Shown: one piece after another, positions 27,296 through 36,121 of the stretch | Position numbering within the stretch: position 1 is the first letter of the stretch | Layout of the letters: each line of letters begins with the position of its first letter | Assembly: GCA_037200985.1 (NCBI GenBank) | Contig: JBBCGJ010000001.1 | Span: 1,092,756 to 1,156,755, forward strand | From: Rhizomicrobium sp. | GTDB taxonomy: Bacteria; Pseudomonadota; Alphaproteobacteria; Micropepsales; Micropepsaceae | Length of the DNA stretch: 64,000 nt | Direction: 5' to 3' | Notes under the pieces: generated by a model | The model's input: the letters and a program-made list of their open reading frames with translations, nothing else | The model's database searches: none | What the model was told of the DNA's origin: nothing | Translations under genes and position numbers: made by a program

Positions 27296-28450
27296 CTAAT
27301 CCTCCAGCTCCACCACCACCGCCTCGCCGCCTTCCAGCGCGATGGCGAGGTCGCCCTTGCGCAAGGCGAGCGCGTCGTTGCCGAAGACCTGGGCACGCCA
27401 GCCATGCAGCGCCGGGACGCCTTCGTCCTCCAGGGCGGCGAGGCGCTCGATGTCGTCGGCATTGGCGATCAGGCGCGGCGCGACGCCCACCGCCTCGGCC
27501 CGCAGGCGCAGCAGCGTCTTGAGAAGATCGACCGCGGCCTGGCTCGGTTCGCGGCGCCGCCGCGGGCGGTCCAGCTCCAGGGGCTCGGGCGGCTTGGCAT
27601 GGCGGCCCTCCTCGATGGCGTCCATCAGCGTCTTGCCGAGACGCGAATTGGCAAAACCCTTGGGCACGGCGCGGATGCGCTCCAGCGCGTCGGCATCCTC
27701 CGGCGGATGAGCGGCTATCTCCATCAAGGCCTCGTCCTTGAGGACGCGGCCGCGCGGGATGTCGCGGGCCTGGGCCTCGCGCTCGCGCCAGGCGGCCAGC
27801 GCGGCGATCATCGCGAGGAAACGCTTGTTGGAGGTGCGCGGCTTCAGCCGCTTCCACGCCGTCTCTGGATGCAGCGCGTAGAGATCGGGATCCTGCAGCG
27901 CCGCGATCTCCTCCTGCACCCAGGAGGCGCGGCCGGTCTTCTCGAGCTGCTTCTTCAGATATTCGTAGATCGTGCGCAGATGGGTGACGTCGCCGATGGC
28001 ATAGTCGAGCTGCTTCTGGCTCAAGGGCCGGCGCGACCAGTCGGTGAAGCGCGAGGATTTGTCGATCTCGACATGCGCGATCTTGCGGCAGAGCGTTTCG
28101 TAGGACGCCGCGTCGCCGAAGCCCGCGACCATGGCGGCGATCTGGCTGTCGAACAAAGGATCGGGGATCATGCCGCCCTGGTGGTGGAAGATCTCGATGT
28201 CCTGCCGCGCCGCGTGCAGCACTTTGACGATGCCGGGCTTTTTCAGGAGTTCGTAGAAGGGCGCCAGGTCGATGCCCTCGGCCAGGGGGTCGACGATGGC
28301 CTCGACGCCCGGCGCCGCCACCTGGATCAGGCAGAGCTTGGGCCAATAGGTCTGGTCGCGCATGAACTCGGTATCGAGCGCGATATAGGGCGCGTCCTCC
28401 ATCTCGGCGATGAGGGCGCTGAGGTCGGCATTGTTGTCCACGATCCGCAT
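27296..28450 (-). CDS. rnd: Ribonuclease D
   Basis: A DEDDy 3'-5' exoribonuclease of 384 residues, involved in tRNA 3' processing. Exo motifs are ALDTEFMRD (Exo I), HAARQDIEIF (Exo II) and DYAIGDVTHLRTIYEYL (Exo III, with Tyr). A C-terminal HRDC-like region follows (LAALAAWREREAQARDIPRGRVL). Length and order match the family. In alphaproteobacteria rnd is usually near aspS, as it is here. The secreted phosphodiesterase gene ends 39 nt upstream. Confidence 0.96.
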   Translation of the reverse strand: MRIVDNNADLSALIAEMEDAPYIALDTEFMRDQTYWPKLCLIQVAAPGVEAIVDPLAEGIDLAPFYELLKKPGIVKVLHAARQDIEIFHHQGGMIPDPLFDSQIAAMVAGFGDAASYETLCRKIAHVEIDKSSRFTDWSRRPLSQKQLDYAIGDVTHLRTIYEYLKKQLEKTGRASWVQEEIAALQDPDLYALHPETAWKRLKPRTSNKRFLAMIAALAAWREREAQARDIPRGRVLKDEALMEIAAHPPEDADALERIRAVPKGFANSRLGKTLMDAIEEGRHAKPPEPLELDRPRRRREPSQAAVDLLKTLLRLRAEAVGVAPRLIANADDIERLAALEDEGVPALHGWRAQVFGNDALALRKGDLAIALEGGEAVVVELED

Positions 28451-28489
28451 CGGATCGTGATAGCGGATTCGCGCGGCCCTTGCGCGCGG

Positions 28490-30373
28490 CTATTTGGCCT
28501 TGAGCCCCACCGTCCTGCCGGGGATGCCGCCGGCGTCGAAATAGCGGACGGTGCCCACCTGCTGGTACTCCAGGACGGTGCGCAACCCGCCGGCACCGGG
28601 GGCCGAGCGGAGCGTCCCGGACGTCGCCGTCACCGGTGCGCCGCCCACAAGGGCTTCGATGGCGGGGCGGCCGGTCAGGGTGCCGGGTCCGGCCAGGGAT
28701 ATCCCCAGGATATGGGCGACGGTCGGCGCGATGTCGGCATTGCTGACCGGGGCGGTGTCGACGAAGCCCTTGCGGAAATCCGGTCCGATGGCGGCCATGA
28801 AGTTCCGCGTGTCGGCCCGGCTGAAGGTGCCGTGCATGCCCTGGCCGGTGTGGAGCGGCGTGTCGGCGATCTCCACGGTGCAGAGCAGGGACGGGGTCGC
28901 GGTGCAGCCCTTGGCGAGGAAGGAGCGGAAGCCGACGACGATAGCCGGCTGCGGCAGGCTGGAGGAACCGATCAGGTTGATCTGGCTCATCGGCAGCGCA
29001 CCGGCGAAGGCGGCCGGATCGGCGTTCAGGAGCGCGTCGTTGACGAAGAGGGCGCCGACATAGGACGCCAAGACCAGCTTGGCGAAGATCGCCTTGGCGG
29101 TGGCGGCTCCGCCCGGGCCGGGCGCGTAGATGAAGTCCGTGCCGCCGTTCGAGGCCACGATGGCGGCGGGCGCCTCGGCGCTCGGGCCGATCAGGGCGTT
29201 GCCCTGGCTGGGACGGTCGCCGTCGTCGCGAACGATCTCGGTGTTGGAGCGATCGGGATCGAACAGCTTCTGGCCGCCCAGCCATTGCGCCACGTCGAAG
29301 GCGAGGAAGCCCTGGGGCAGGGAAGCCGGCGGCGTCGAACCGTCGGCCGGCGGGATGCCCTTGGCGATGGTCGAGAAGCCGTGATCGGCGGTGACGAAGA
29401 TGTCGGTGGTGCCGTCCTGGCCGGCGAGCTTCAGCGCCTCCATCAACACGCGAAGCTGGAAATCGGCGCTGGCGATGGCGATGCGCGCGCTCGCGCTGTT
29501 GATGCCGGGCACGAGGCGCCCCTCGCTGTCGATGGCCGAGTGCTGCGTCGCGTCGGGGTCGCGGGACCAGTAAAGCATCACGAAGGGTTTGCCGTTGTCC
29601 TTGAGATCGGGAACCAGCGCCTGCGCGGCGATGGAAACGAGCCAGGCCTGCTGCGTCAGGTTCGGCGCGCTGGTGAAGGCGGGGCGGTCGTCGCCGGTGG
29701 CGGCGAAGGATTCGGCGCCGAGCGCGCCGCTCAGCCTCGTGCTCCTGGTCGGCGTGCCGTCGGGATTGGTGGCGCGGTTGGTGGCGTCGTCGATGAAGAC
29801 GCCGAGCGGATCGTCGACGCGGGCGTCCTTGGCATCGAGCGAGCCGAGGTTCTGGATCGCGGCGGGGCCCTTCTTGCCGAGGATGGCGGTGTTGAAGCCG
29901 GCGGCGCGCGCGGCGCCGATCAGCGTGGTCTGGCCCATATAGCCGTTGGGGAAGTGGTCCTTGACGTCGCGCAGCACGCAATCGTCTTCCAGGAAGGTCA
30001 CGACGGCGCCCTGGCGGCAGGGCACGGGGAAGTCGACGAACAGCGTGTTGCCGTAATCGCCGGTGTCGCCGAGATAGTGGCCCGAGGCGATCGCCGAGGC
30101 GTTGGCGGTGGTGACCGTCGGATAGATCGAGTGGCTGTTGGCGAAATCGACGCCATCCTTGGCGATGCGGGCGAAGGTCGGCGCCACGTCGGGATTGACG
30201 CTGTCATAGCGCAGGCCGTCGGCGACGAAGACGATCACATTGTGCGGCTTTCCGGGAGCCGGCGCCGCTTGCGCCGGCGGAACCGGCTTGGCGTGTCGGG
30301 CCGGCCTGGCGGAAGCGGGCAGGGCGGCGGTCAGGGCGAGGGCGGCAAGAAGGGCAATACGGATCGGCTTCAT
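28490..30373 (-). CDS. Secreted alkaline-phosphatase-superfamily phosphodiesterase
   Basis: 627 residues with a signal peptide (MKPIRIALLAALALTAALPA, Ala-x-Ala near residue 22). Metal and nucleophile motifs of type I phosphodiesterase/nucleotide pyrophosphatases are present: FVADGLRYD, the nucleophile threonine in SIYPTVTTANASAIASG, VTADHGFS and CTVEIADTPLHTG. It is likely periplasmic and hydrolyses phosphate mono- or diesters; the substrate is unknown. I chose ATG 30373, preceded by AGAGGA, over an adjacent TTG. It is divergent from aspS. Confidence 0.88.
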   Translation of the reverse strand: MKPIRIALLAALALTAALPASARPARHAKPVPPAQAAPAPGKPHNVIVFVADGLRYDSVNPDVAPTFARIAKDGVDFANSHSIYPTVTTANASAIASGHYLGDTGDYGNTLFVDFPVPCRQGAVVTFLEDDCVLRDVKDHFPNGYMGQTTLIGAARAAGFNTAILGKKGPAAIQNLGSLDAKDARVDDPLGVFIDDATNRATNPDGTPTRSTRLSGALGAESFAATGDDRPAFTSAPNLTQQAWLVSIAAQALVPDLKDNGKPFVMLYWSRDPDATQHSAIDSEGRLVPGINSASARIAIASADFQLRVLMEALKLAGQDGTTDIFVTADHGFSTIAKGIPPADGSTPPASLPQGFLAFDVAQWLGGQKLFDPDRSNTEIVRDDGDRPSQGNALIGPSAEAPAAIVASNGGTDFIYAPGPGGAATAKAIFAKLVLASYVGALFVNDALLNADPAAFAGALPMSQINLIGSSSLPQPAIVVGFRSFLAKGCTATPSLLCTVEIADTPLHTGQGMHGTFSRADTRNFMAAIGPDFRKGFVDTAPVSNADIAPTVAHILGISLAGPGTLTGRPAIEALVGGAPVTATSGTLRSAPGAGGLRTVLEYQQVGTVRYFDAGGIPGRTVGLKAK

Positions 30374-30498
30374 CAAGGGAATCCTCTATTCTGTCCGCAG
30401 CTTAGGCCCGGTTTCGCGACAGTTTCACTATGCCGGCGCGGGCCTTGACCGCGACACGGATACCCGTCAAACACCGCTGCTTTCAAAGGTTTTTCGCC

Positions 30499-32298
30499 AT
30501 GCATGCCTATCGCACCCACACTTGCGGCCAGCTTCGCAAGAGCGACGTCGGACAGACCGTCCGGCTGTCGGGCTGGGTCAATCGGCGGCGCGATCATGGC
30601 GCGCTTCTGTTCATCGACTTGCGCGACCATTACGGCATCACGCAATGCGTGGTGGAGCCGGACGAGCCGGCTTTCGCCGAGTGCGACAAGGCACGCTCCG
30701 AATGGGTGCTGACGCTGACCGGCCGCGTCGTGGCGCGCACGTCGGAAACAGTCAACAAGGACCTGCCGACCGGCGAGGTCGAGATGCGCATCGACGCGGT
30801 GACGGTGCAGGCGACGGCGCCGGAGCTGCCGGTGCCGGTGTTCGGCGACCTCGACTATCCGGAGGAAACGCGGCTCAAATACCGCTTCCTCGACCTGCGG
30901 CGCGAGCGGCTGCACAAGAACATCGTGCTCAGGTCCAAGATCATCCAGTCGCTCCGTACGCGGATGATCGGGCAGGGCTTCACCGAATACCAGACGCCGA
31001 TCCTGACCGCCTCGTCGCCGGAAGGCGCGCGCGACTTCCTGGTGCCGAGCCGCCGCTATCCCGGCCATTTCTACGCGCTGCCGCAGGCGCCGCAGCAGTT
31101 CAAGCAGCTCATCATGGTGGCGGGCTTCGACCGCTATTTCCAGATCGCGCCGTGCTTCCGCGACGAGGACGGCCGCGCCGACCGCTCGCCGGGCGAGTTC
31201 TACCAGCTCGACATGGAGATGAGCTTCGTCACGCAGCAGGACGTGTTCGACGCGATCCAGCCGGTCTTGCTGGGGACGTTCGAGGAGTTCGCCGAAGGCC
31301 GGAAGGTCTACGCCGAGGTGCCGCACATCACCTATGAGGACGCGGCGCTGAAATACGGCACCGACAAGCCGGACCTGCGCAATCCGATCGTGATCTGCGA
31401 CGTGTCGGACGTGTTCGCGCGGGATGACGTGGCGTTCAAGGCGTTCAAGGGCAAGACGGTGCGGGCGATCCCGGCGCCGGGCGCCGCGGCGCAGCCGCGC
31501 TCCTTTTTCGACAAGCTGAACGAATGGGCGCGCTCGGAAGGCGCCGCGGGCCTCGGTTATGTGATCTTCGAAGACGATGGCGGCAAGACCGTCGGCAAGG
31601 GACCCATCGCCAAGTTCATTCCCGAGGCGGCGCAGGCCGAGCTGGTCGCGCGCGCCGGCATCAAGGCCGGCGACGCGTTGTTCTTCGCGGCCGACAAGAC
31701 CGAGCGGGCGGCCAAGCTCGCCGGCTTGGCGCGTACGCGGATCGGCACCGAACTCAAGCTGGTCGAAGAGGGCGTCTTCAAGTTCTGCTGGATCGTCGAC
31801 ATGCCGATGTATGAGTGGAACGAGGACGAGAAGCGCATCGATTTCGGGCATAACCCGTTCTCGCTGCCGCAATTCGACACGCCGGACTTCATGGCGCTCG
31901 ATCCGGAGAAGGATCGCGATACGATCCTGGGCATCAAGGTGTTCCAGTACGACATCGTCTGCAACGGCTATGAGATGCTGTCGGGCGCGGTGCGCAACCG
32001 CGATCCCGAGGTGATGCTCAAGGCGTTCGAGATCGCCGGCAGCGGCCGCGATTTCACGGAGAGCAAGTTCGGCGGCATGCTGAACGCGTTCCGCCACGGC
32101 GCGCCGCCGCATGGCGGTTGCGCGGTCGGTCTGGAGCGCGTCGTGATGCTGCTGGCCGGCGAGGAGAACATCCGCGAGGTCACGATGTTCCCGATGAACC
32201 AGCAGGGCCAGGATCTCCTGATGAACGCGCCGACCGAGGTCTTGCCCAAGCAACTGCGCGAACTTCACATCCGCGTGGTGCAGCCGGAGAAGGCGTGA
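30499..32298 (+). CDS. aspS: Aspartyl-tRNA synthetase (probably non-discriminating)
   Basis: A class II synthetase of 599 residues: an OB-fold anticodon domain ([20 protein letters not shown]), a bacterial-type GAD insertion in the middle, and class II motifs 2 ([19 protein letters not shown]) and 3 ([19 protein letters not shown]). The anticodon-loop position is His in RRDHGALLF, where discriminating E. coli-type enzymes have Leu (RRDLG). That suggests an enzyme charging both tRNA-Asp and tRNA-Asn, as inference. The ATG at 30499 has AAAGG upstream. Confidence 0.96.
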   Translation: MHAYRTHTCGQLRKSDVGQTVRLSGWVNRRRDHGALLFIDLRDHYGITQCVVEPDEPAFAECDKARSEWVLTLTGRVVARTSETVNKDLPTGEVEMRIDAVTVQATAPELPVPVFGDLDYPEETRLKYRFLDLRRERLHKNIVLRSKIIQSLRTRMIGQGFTEYQTPILTASSPEGARDFLVPSRRYPGHFYALPQAPQQFKQLIMVAGFDRYFQIAPCFRDEDGRADRSPGEFYQLDMEMSFVTQQDVFDAIQPVLLGTFEEFAEGRKVYAEVPHITYEDAALKYGTDKPDLRNPIVICDVSDVFARDDVAFKAFKGKTVRAIPAPGAAAQPRSFFDKLNEWARSEGAAGLGYVIFEDDGGKTVGKGPIAKFIPEAAQAELVARAGIKAGDALFFAADKTERAAKLAGLARTRIGTELKLVEEGVFKFCWIVDMPMYEWNEDEKRIDFGHNPFSLPQFDTPDFMALDPEKDRDTILGIKVFQYDIVCNGYEMLSGAVRNRDPEVMLKAFEIAGSGRDFTESKFGGMLNAFRHGAPPHGGCAVGLERVVMLLAGEENIREVTMFPMNQQGQDLLMNAPTEVLPKQLRELHIRVVQPEKA

Positions 32299-32299
32299 C

Positions 32300-32815
32300 A
32301 TGGAGCCGGTCGAGGGACACGCCGTCATCCGGTTCGCAGACGTGTTCCTCGCCCGCTGGCATGCGAGCGGGAAATATGTGGTTCCGCTCGTCGGGCTGGC
32401 GTGCGGGGCTTACGCGTTCTACGACCTCCCGAGGGGGCTGCCCGGCCGGTTCGACATCATCGTGATCGCCGCCGTCACACTCATGGTCATGGTCATCCTG
32501 TTTTGCCTCATCATGTTCGTCGTGATGGTGGCGCTGTCGTTCCTGTTTTTCCTTCCGCTCAATCGCCTGCAGCGGACCATCGACTATCATGTCGCGAGCG
32601 ATGGACTGCGCCTGACCGATGGGCGCGGCCTTTCGCTGTTCATGCCCTGGAGCGCGGTTCGCCGTACGAGGGAAACGCGGCGCGCGTTCCTGTTGCGCAT
32701 CCGGCCCCTCAGCGTTCGTTATCTCCCGCTTCGTGCCTTCGCACCGGCCGATCTTCCGCGTCTGCGCGCGCTGCTGCGCGAGGTGTTGCGAGACCGGGCG
32801 CGGATCGGGGCTTGA
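32300..32815 (+). CDS. Membrane protein of unknown function (YcxB-like layout)
   Basis: 171 residues with two membrane helices (about 25-42 and 50-82), then a soluble domain with alternating strands (YHVASDGLRLTDGRGLSLFMPWSAVRRTRETRRAFLLRI). This resembles the C-terminal part of YcxB-like proteins. No function can be assigned. It starts two bases after the aspS stop with GGAGAAGG as ribosome-binding site, so it is very likely co-transcribed with aspS. Confidence 0.7.
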   Translation: MEPVEGHAVIRFADVFLARWHASGKYVVPLVGLACGAYAFYDLPRGLPGRFDIIVIAAVTLMVMVILFCLIMFVVMVALSFLFFLPLNRLQRTIDYHVASDGLRLTDGRGLSLFMPWSAVRRTRETRRAFLLRIRPLSVRYLPLRAFAPADLPRLRALLREVLRDRARIGA

Positions 32816-32849
32816 GTCGTGCACGAACCCAGCCGGCCGCGCTTGTTTG

Positions 32850-32923
32850 CGGCCTGGGTCCCCGCACGCTGTCGCTACGGGGTCCCCTCGCGGCGCTTTG
32901 CGCTGCTCGGCCGGGGATGACAG
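32850..32923. repeat. Truncated relative of the mutY-inserted palindromic element
   Basis: CCTGGGTCCCC, CCCCTCGCG and a GCTCGGCCGGGGATGACA end occur here in the same order as in the right half of the element at 42585-42713. The left half is missing or degraded. It lies between the end of the aspS-linked membrane gene and the atpF stop codon, which begins only a few bases downstream, and could serve as a 3' stem-loop. Confidence 0.65.
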
Positions 32924-32929
32924 CGCTCC

Positions 32930-33421
32930 TTAATTCAGCTTGCTGCCCAGCGCCTTGATGCTGGTCTCGATCATCGCGGCGGCCTTGGACTCGTTCATGC
33001 GCGCGGCGATAAGCTTTTCGGCGGCGGCGGTCGCGGCGTCGGCGGCGAGCTGGCGGATCTCGGCCATCGCGGCGGCCTCGGCCTGGGCGATCTTGTCCTG
33101 CGCGACCTGGGCGCGGCGCGCGATCTGCTGGCTGAGCGCGGCGCGGGCCTCGACCGCGAAGCGCTGGGCTTCCGCCTTCGCCTCGTCGACGATGGACTGG
33201 GCTTCGCGCTCGGCGCCGGCGGCCTTGGCCTTCAAGCCGGCGAGGGTCGCCTCGGCTTCCTCGCGCAGGCGGCGCGCCTCGTCGAGTTCGGCCGATATGC
33301 CGGCGGCGCGCGCGTCGAGCATGCCGGCGACCATCCGGGGCACGCGGACATAGAGCAAGAGGCCGATCACGGCGACGAAGCCGACCGCGACCCAGAACTC
33401 GGGTTCCTTGAGGATTTCCAT
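32930..33421 (-). CDS. atpF: F0 ATP synthase subunit b
   Basis: 163 residues: one N-terminal membrane helix (FWVAVGFVAVIGLLLYV), then a long charged coiled coil (RLREEAEATLAGLKAKAAGAEREAQ...). It forms the peripheral stalk heterodimer with the b' subunit. The MEILKEPEFWVAVGFV start is typical for alphaproteobacterial subunit b. It is the last gene of the atpI-B-E-X-F operon, 3 nt after b'. Confidence 0.94.
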   Translation of the reverse strand: MEILKEPEFWVAVGFVAVIGLLLYVRVPRMVAGMLDARAAGISAELDEARRLREEAEATLAGLKAKAAGAEREAQSIVDEAKAEAQRFAVEARAALSQQIARRAQVAQDKIAQAEAAAMAEIRQLAADAATAAAEKLIAARMNESKAAAMIETSIKALGSKLN

Positions 33422-33424
33422 GGC

Positions 33425-33967
33425 TCAGCTTCCGGTGGCGGCGCGGACCGCGGCCGTCGCGTCGTCGGCCGACACGGTCTCCCCGGTCAGATGTGCGACG
33501 ATGGCGATGGCCGCATCCTCCGCCGCCTTGACGACATGCGAGCGGGCCGCTTCGCGCGAGGCGGCGATGCGGGCCTCGGCGGCGGCGATCTCGTCATGCG
33601 CCTTGGCGCTCGCGGCGGTACGGTCGCGCTCGAGCTCGTCGGCGATCGATTTGCGGTTGGTGTCGGCCAGCGACTGGGCCCGGGCGCGTGCGCCGGCGAG
33701 CGCGGTCTGGTAGGCGGCCTCGGCGGCTTCGGCGCCGGTGCGGTCCTTCTGCGCCACCGCCAGGTCGTCGGCGATGCGGTGACGCCGCGCCGAGATCGTG
33801 CCGGCAATGCGCGGGCCGGCGACGCGCCACAGGACGACGAACAGGAAGGCGAAGGTGATCGCGAGCCAGAAAAGCTGGCTCGGGAACGTCTCCGTCTTGA
33901 ACGGCGGAAAGCCGGCGCCCTGGTGCGGGGCTGCTTCCGTCGTCGCCGTGGTCGCCGCGTCCGCCAT
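33425..33967 (-). CDS. atpX: F0 ATP synthase subunit b'
   Basis: 180 residues: a Thr/Ala-rich N-terminus, membrane helix (QLFWLAITFAFLFVVLWRV) and coiled coil with SARRHRIADDLAVAQK, typical for the second b-type subunit (b') of alphaproteobacteria and photosynthetic bacteria. ATG 33967 shares one base with the stop of atpE (TGATG), showing coupling. The frame is open further upstream, but only as a shadow of atpE. Confidence 0.93.
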   Translation of the reverse strand: MADAATTATTEAAPHQGAGFPPFKTETFPSQLFWLAITFAFLFVVLWRVAGPRIAGTISARRHRIADDLAVAQKDRTGAEAAEAAYQTALAGARARAQSLADTNRKSIADELERDRTAASAKAHDEIAAAEARIAASREAARSHVVKAAEDAAIAIVAHLTGETVSADDATAAVRAATGS

Positions 33968-34194
33968 CAGAACGCGAACAGGATGAGGAGCGCGATGACG
34001 AGGCCGAACAGGCCGGTCGCCTCGCACAGCGCGAAGCCGAGGAGCAGGTTGGTCGACTGGGTGGCCGCGGCGCCCGGATTGCGCAGCGCGCCCGACAGAT
34101 AGCTGCCGAACACGTTGCCGATGCCGATGCCGGCGCCGACGAGGGCGATGCAGGCGAGGCCCGCGCCGATCATTTTCGCTGCTGCGAGATCCAT
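33967..34194 (-). CDS. atpE: F0 ATP synthase subunit c
   Basis: 75 residues, two membrane helices joined by a polar loop (GALRNPGAA), with the proton-carrying carboxylate Glu58 in [15 protein letters not shown]. It forms the c-ring rotor. The glycine-rich first helix ([11 protein letters not shown]) is intact. It is located between atpB and atpX as expected, 14 nt after atpB. Confidence 0.97.
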   Translation of the reverse strand: MDLAAAKMIGAGLACIALVGAGIGIGNVFGSYLSGALRNPGAAATQSTNLLLGFALCEATGLFGLVIALLILFAF

Positions 34195-34208
34195 GGTGTG
34201 ACTTCCTT

Positions 34209-34970
34209 TTAGTGATGGTCGTGGAGGTGAAGCGCTTCGTTGAGATAGATGCAGGTGAGGATCGCGAAGACATAGGCCTGCAGGAACGCGACCAGGAGTT
34301 CGAGCAGCATGATCGCGACGATCAGCGCCATCGGCGCGACGGAGAGCACCGAGAGAATGCCGCCGGCGCCGCCGAGCAGCACGACGAAGCCGCCGAACAC
34401 GGCGAGCATGGTGTGGCCGGCCAGCATGTTGGCGAAGAGGCGCACCGAGAGGCTGATCGGGCGGGTGAGGAAGGAGATGATCTCGATCGGGACCAGGAGG
34501 AACAGCAGGAGGATCGGCGCGTCGGGCACGAAGAGCCGGAAGAAGCCGATGCCGTGCTTGGCGAAGCCGGTGACCAGCACCGCCAGGATCACCAGGCAGG
34601 CGAGCGCGAAGGTCACGGCGATCTGGCTGGTCACGGTGAACGAGCCCGGGATCATGCCGAAGAAATTGCTGAACAGCACGAAGATGAACAGCGTGAAGAC
34701 GAAGGGGAAGAATTTCAGCCCGTCCTCGCCCGCCGCGCCCTGCAGCATGTTGGCGACGAATTCGTAGGACAGCTCCGCCATCGACTGGCCGCGGCCGGGC
34801 ACCAGGGCGCGCTTGGACATGGCAAGGGTGAGGAACAGCGAGGCGGCGACGGCGACGATGATCATCAGCAGCGCCTGGTTGGTGAAATAAATGTCGTGGC
34901 CGCCGATGGTCAGCAGCGGCCGCGCGATGAGCGGCTTGACCTCGAACTGCTCCATCGGGTTCAGCGCCAT
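34209..34970 (-). CDS. atpB: F0 ATP synthase subunit a
   Basis: 253 residues with five to six membrane helices. The essential stator arginine is Arg177 in [18 protein letters not shown]. It opens [15 protein letters not shown], as in other alphaproteobacteria. ATG 34970 is listed. A GTG two codons upstream (34976) is better spaced from the GGAG within the end of atpI and may be the true start. The C-terminus is [11 protein letters not shown]. Confidence 0.96.
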   Translation of the reverse strand: MALNPMEQFEVKPLIARPLLTIGGHDIYFTNQALLMIIVAVAASLFLTLAMSKRALVPGRGQSMAELSYEFVANMLQGAAGEDGLKFFPFVFTLFIFVLFSNFFGMIPGSFTVTSQIAVTFALACLVILAVLVTGFAKHGIGFFRLFVPDAPILLLFLLVPIEIISFLTRPISLSVRLFANMLAGHTMLAVFGGFVVLLGGAGGILSVLSVAPMALIVAIMLLELLVAFLQAYVFAILTCIYLNEALHLHDHH

Positions 34971-34980
34971 CGCCACGGGG

Positions 34981-35325
34981 TCAATTCTCCTCGTCGTCCC
35001 TGACCGAGGGGGCAGGCCCATGGGCCGCCATCTCGGCGTTGATCTCACCGGCCGCGCGCATCACGTTGCGGATCCCCGCCGCGGCGCCCAGCACGAACAG
35101 CACGATGAGGAAGACCGGTTTGGTATGGACACCGAAATGCCCGAACAGCCAGTCGATGCCCCATCCCAAGGCGCCGCCCACCAGCAGCGCCGCCACGAGC
35201 TCCGTCGCGAAACGGGTGGCGATGCCCATCTGCGTCGGCGGCGGGCGCTTTTTGCCCGTCGCGTGTTTCGCCTGGGCTTCGTCCAGCCGCTTGCCGAGAT
35301 CGCGCAGATTCCGAGGGTCGGGCAT
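34981..35325 (-). CDS. atpI: ATP synthase-associated AtpI protein
   Basis: 114 residues with two membrane helices (ATELVAALLVGGALGWGIDWLFG and FLIVLFVLGAAAGIRNV), the AtpI signature, and a charged N-terminus. AtpI aids c-ring assembly or magnesium supply. It is the first gene of the F0 operon. The 177 bp upstream, before the DUF5615 gene on the same strand, probably hold the operon promoter, but I see no confident consensus. Confidence 0.9.
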   Translation of the reverse strand: MPDPRNLRDLGKRLDEAQAKHATGKKRPPPTQMGIATRFATELVAALLVGGALGWGIDWLFGHFGVHTKPVFLIVLFVLGAAAGIRNVMRAAGEINAEMAAHGPAPSVRDDEEN

Positions 35326-35502
35326 GGCTGACCTTCCCGTCTCTTTTGGCCGAAATTCCGCGCTAAACCGGCCTTCGCGGCTCGCTCGAAGGCGCGCGGA
35401 ACATAGGGTTGGGTTTTGGAGGTGTCAACAACGCAAGAACGGGCGTAAGTGGCGGAACTAACTGGCGAATTTCGAGGCGCGGCGATATGCGCGCGGGATC
35501 CT

Positions 35503-35838
35503 CTACCAATTCAATTCCACCAGGCGAGCGCCTGCGTCGAAGCGATTCAGGATCGTCGCGAAATCTCTCTCGAGTCGATAGAGCAGCTGCCAGTTGGAAC
35601 AATTTCCCAAGCAAACGCGCAAAACGCGGGGACCAGGCGTTGCGGCGGTCGGCGCGATGAAGTCGGCATCTTTGGTGATGATGATCGCGTCGCGCTCGAT
35701 GGCATAGCGCCAAATATCCCTATCCCCTGCTCGGCCCAGACCGAGGTCGAGGACATGAATTCCATCATGCCCCTTGGTTCGGAGATAAGGAAGCAATTGT
35801 CGAGGGATGTGGACGTCGCAGACGAAGAAAACGCCCAT
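35503..35838 (-). CDS. DUF5615 PIN-like toxin
   Basis: 111 residues of the DUF5615/Mut7-C-like PIN fold. The acidic residues of the fold appear in VCDVHIPRQLLPYL and ITKDADFIAP, with the family pattern DGIHVLDLGLGRAGDRDIWRYA between them. Such proteins are predicted RNases paired with a DUF433 antitoxin. ATG 35838 is preferred to TTG 35844. It is the second gene of the pair, 8 nt after the DUF433 gene. Confidence 0.8.
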   Translation of the reverse strand: MGVFFVCDVHIPRQLLPYLRTKGHDGIHVLDLGLGRAGDRDIWRYAIERDAIIITKDADFIAPTAATPGPRVLRVCLGNCSNWQLLYRLERDFATILNRFDAGARLVELNW

Positions 35839-35846
35839 TCCCAAGG

Positions 35847-36080
35847 CTATTCCGCGGCTTTAACGACCGGATGATCGAGCGCGTTCGCGGCATAAGCCAA
35901 GGACGCCCGAATGTCATCGGCCTCGAGGAAATCGAAATCGGCCAGTATCTCTTCAGGTGTCATGCCGCCGGCGAGCATCTGGAGAATGTCGATGACACGC
36001 ATGCGGTATCCCCGGATGCAGGGGCGGCCGCTCATCTTGCCCGGCTCGACGGTGATGCGCTTCAGCAGGTCTTCCGACAT
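35847..36080 (-). CDS. DUF433 antitoxin
   Basis: 77 residues: ITVEPGKMSGRPCIRGYRMRV followed by LAGGMTPEEILADFDFLEADDIRASLAYA, the full DUF433 helix-turn-helix signature. In DUF433/DUF5615 modules this protein is the antitoxin, likely binding DNA at its own promoter. The ATG at 36080 was chosen over an upstream start for family fit. It sits 41 nt downstream of smc, so it may be read through from the smc transcript. Confidence 0.82.
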   Translation of the reverse strand: MSEDLLKRITVEPGKMSGRPCIRGYRMRVIDILQMLAGGMTPEEILADFDFLEADDIRASLAYAANALDHPVVKAAE

Positions 36081-36121
36081 GGCGGGCAGTATAGCGCAAT
36101 CGGCCATAAAGGGCCACTTGC

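Noticed and set aside
27404..30448. Open frame of about 1014 codons on the plus strand opposite rnd and the phosphodiesterase gene
   Set aside because: It spans two well-supported genes on the other strand and shows repetitive Gly/Arg/Val shadow composition.
35326..35502. Possible tRNA or small RNA between atpI and the DUF5615 gene
   Set aside because: No cloverleaf with a T-loop GTTCGA-type motif can be drawn, and no clear terminator is present.
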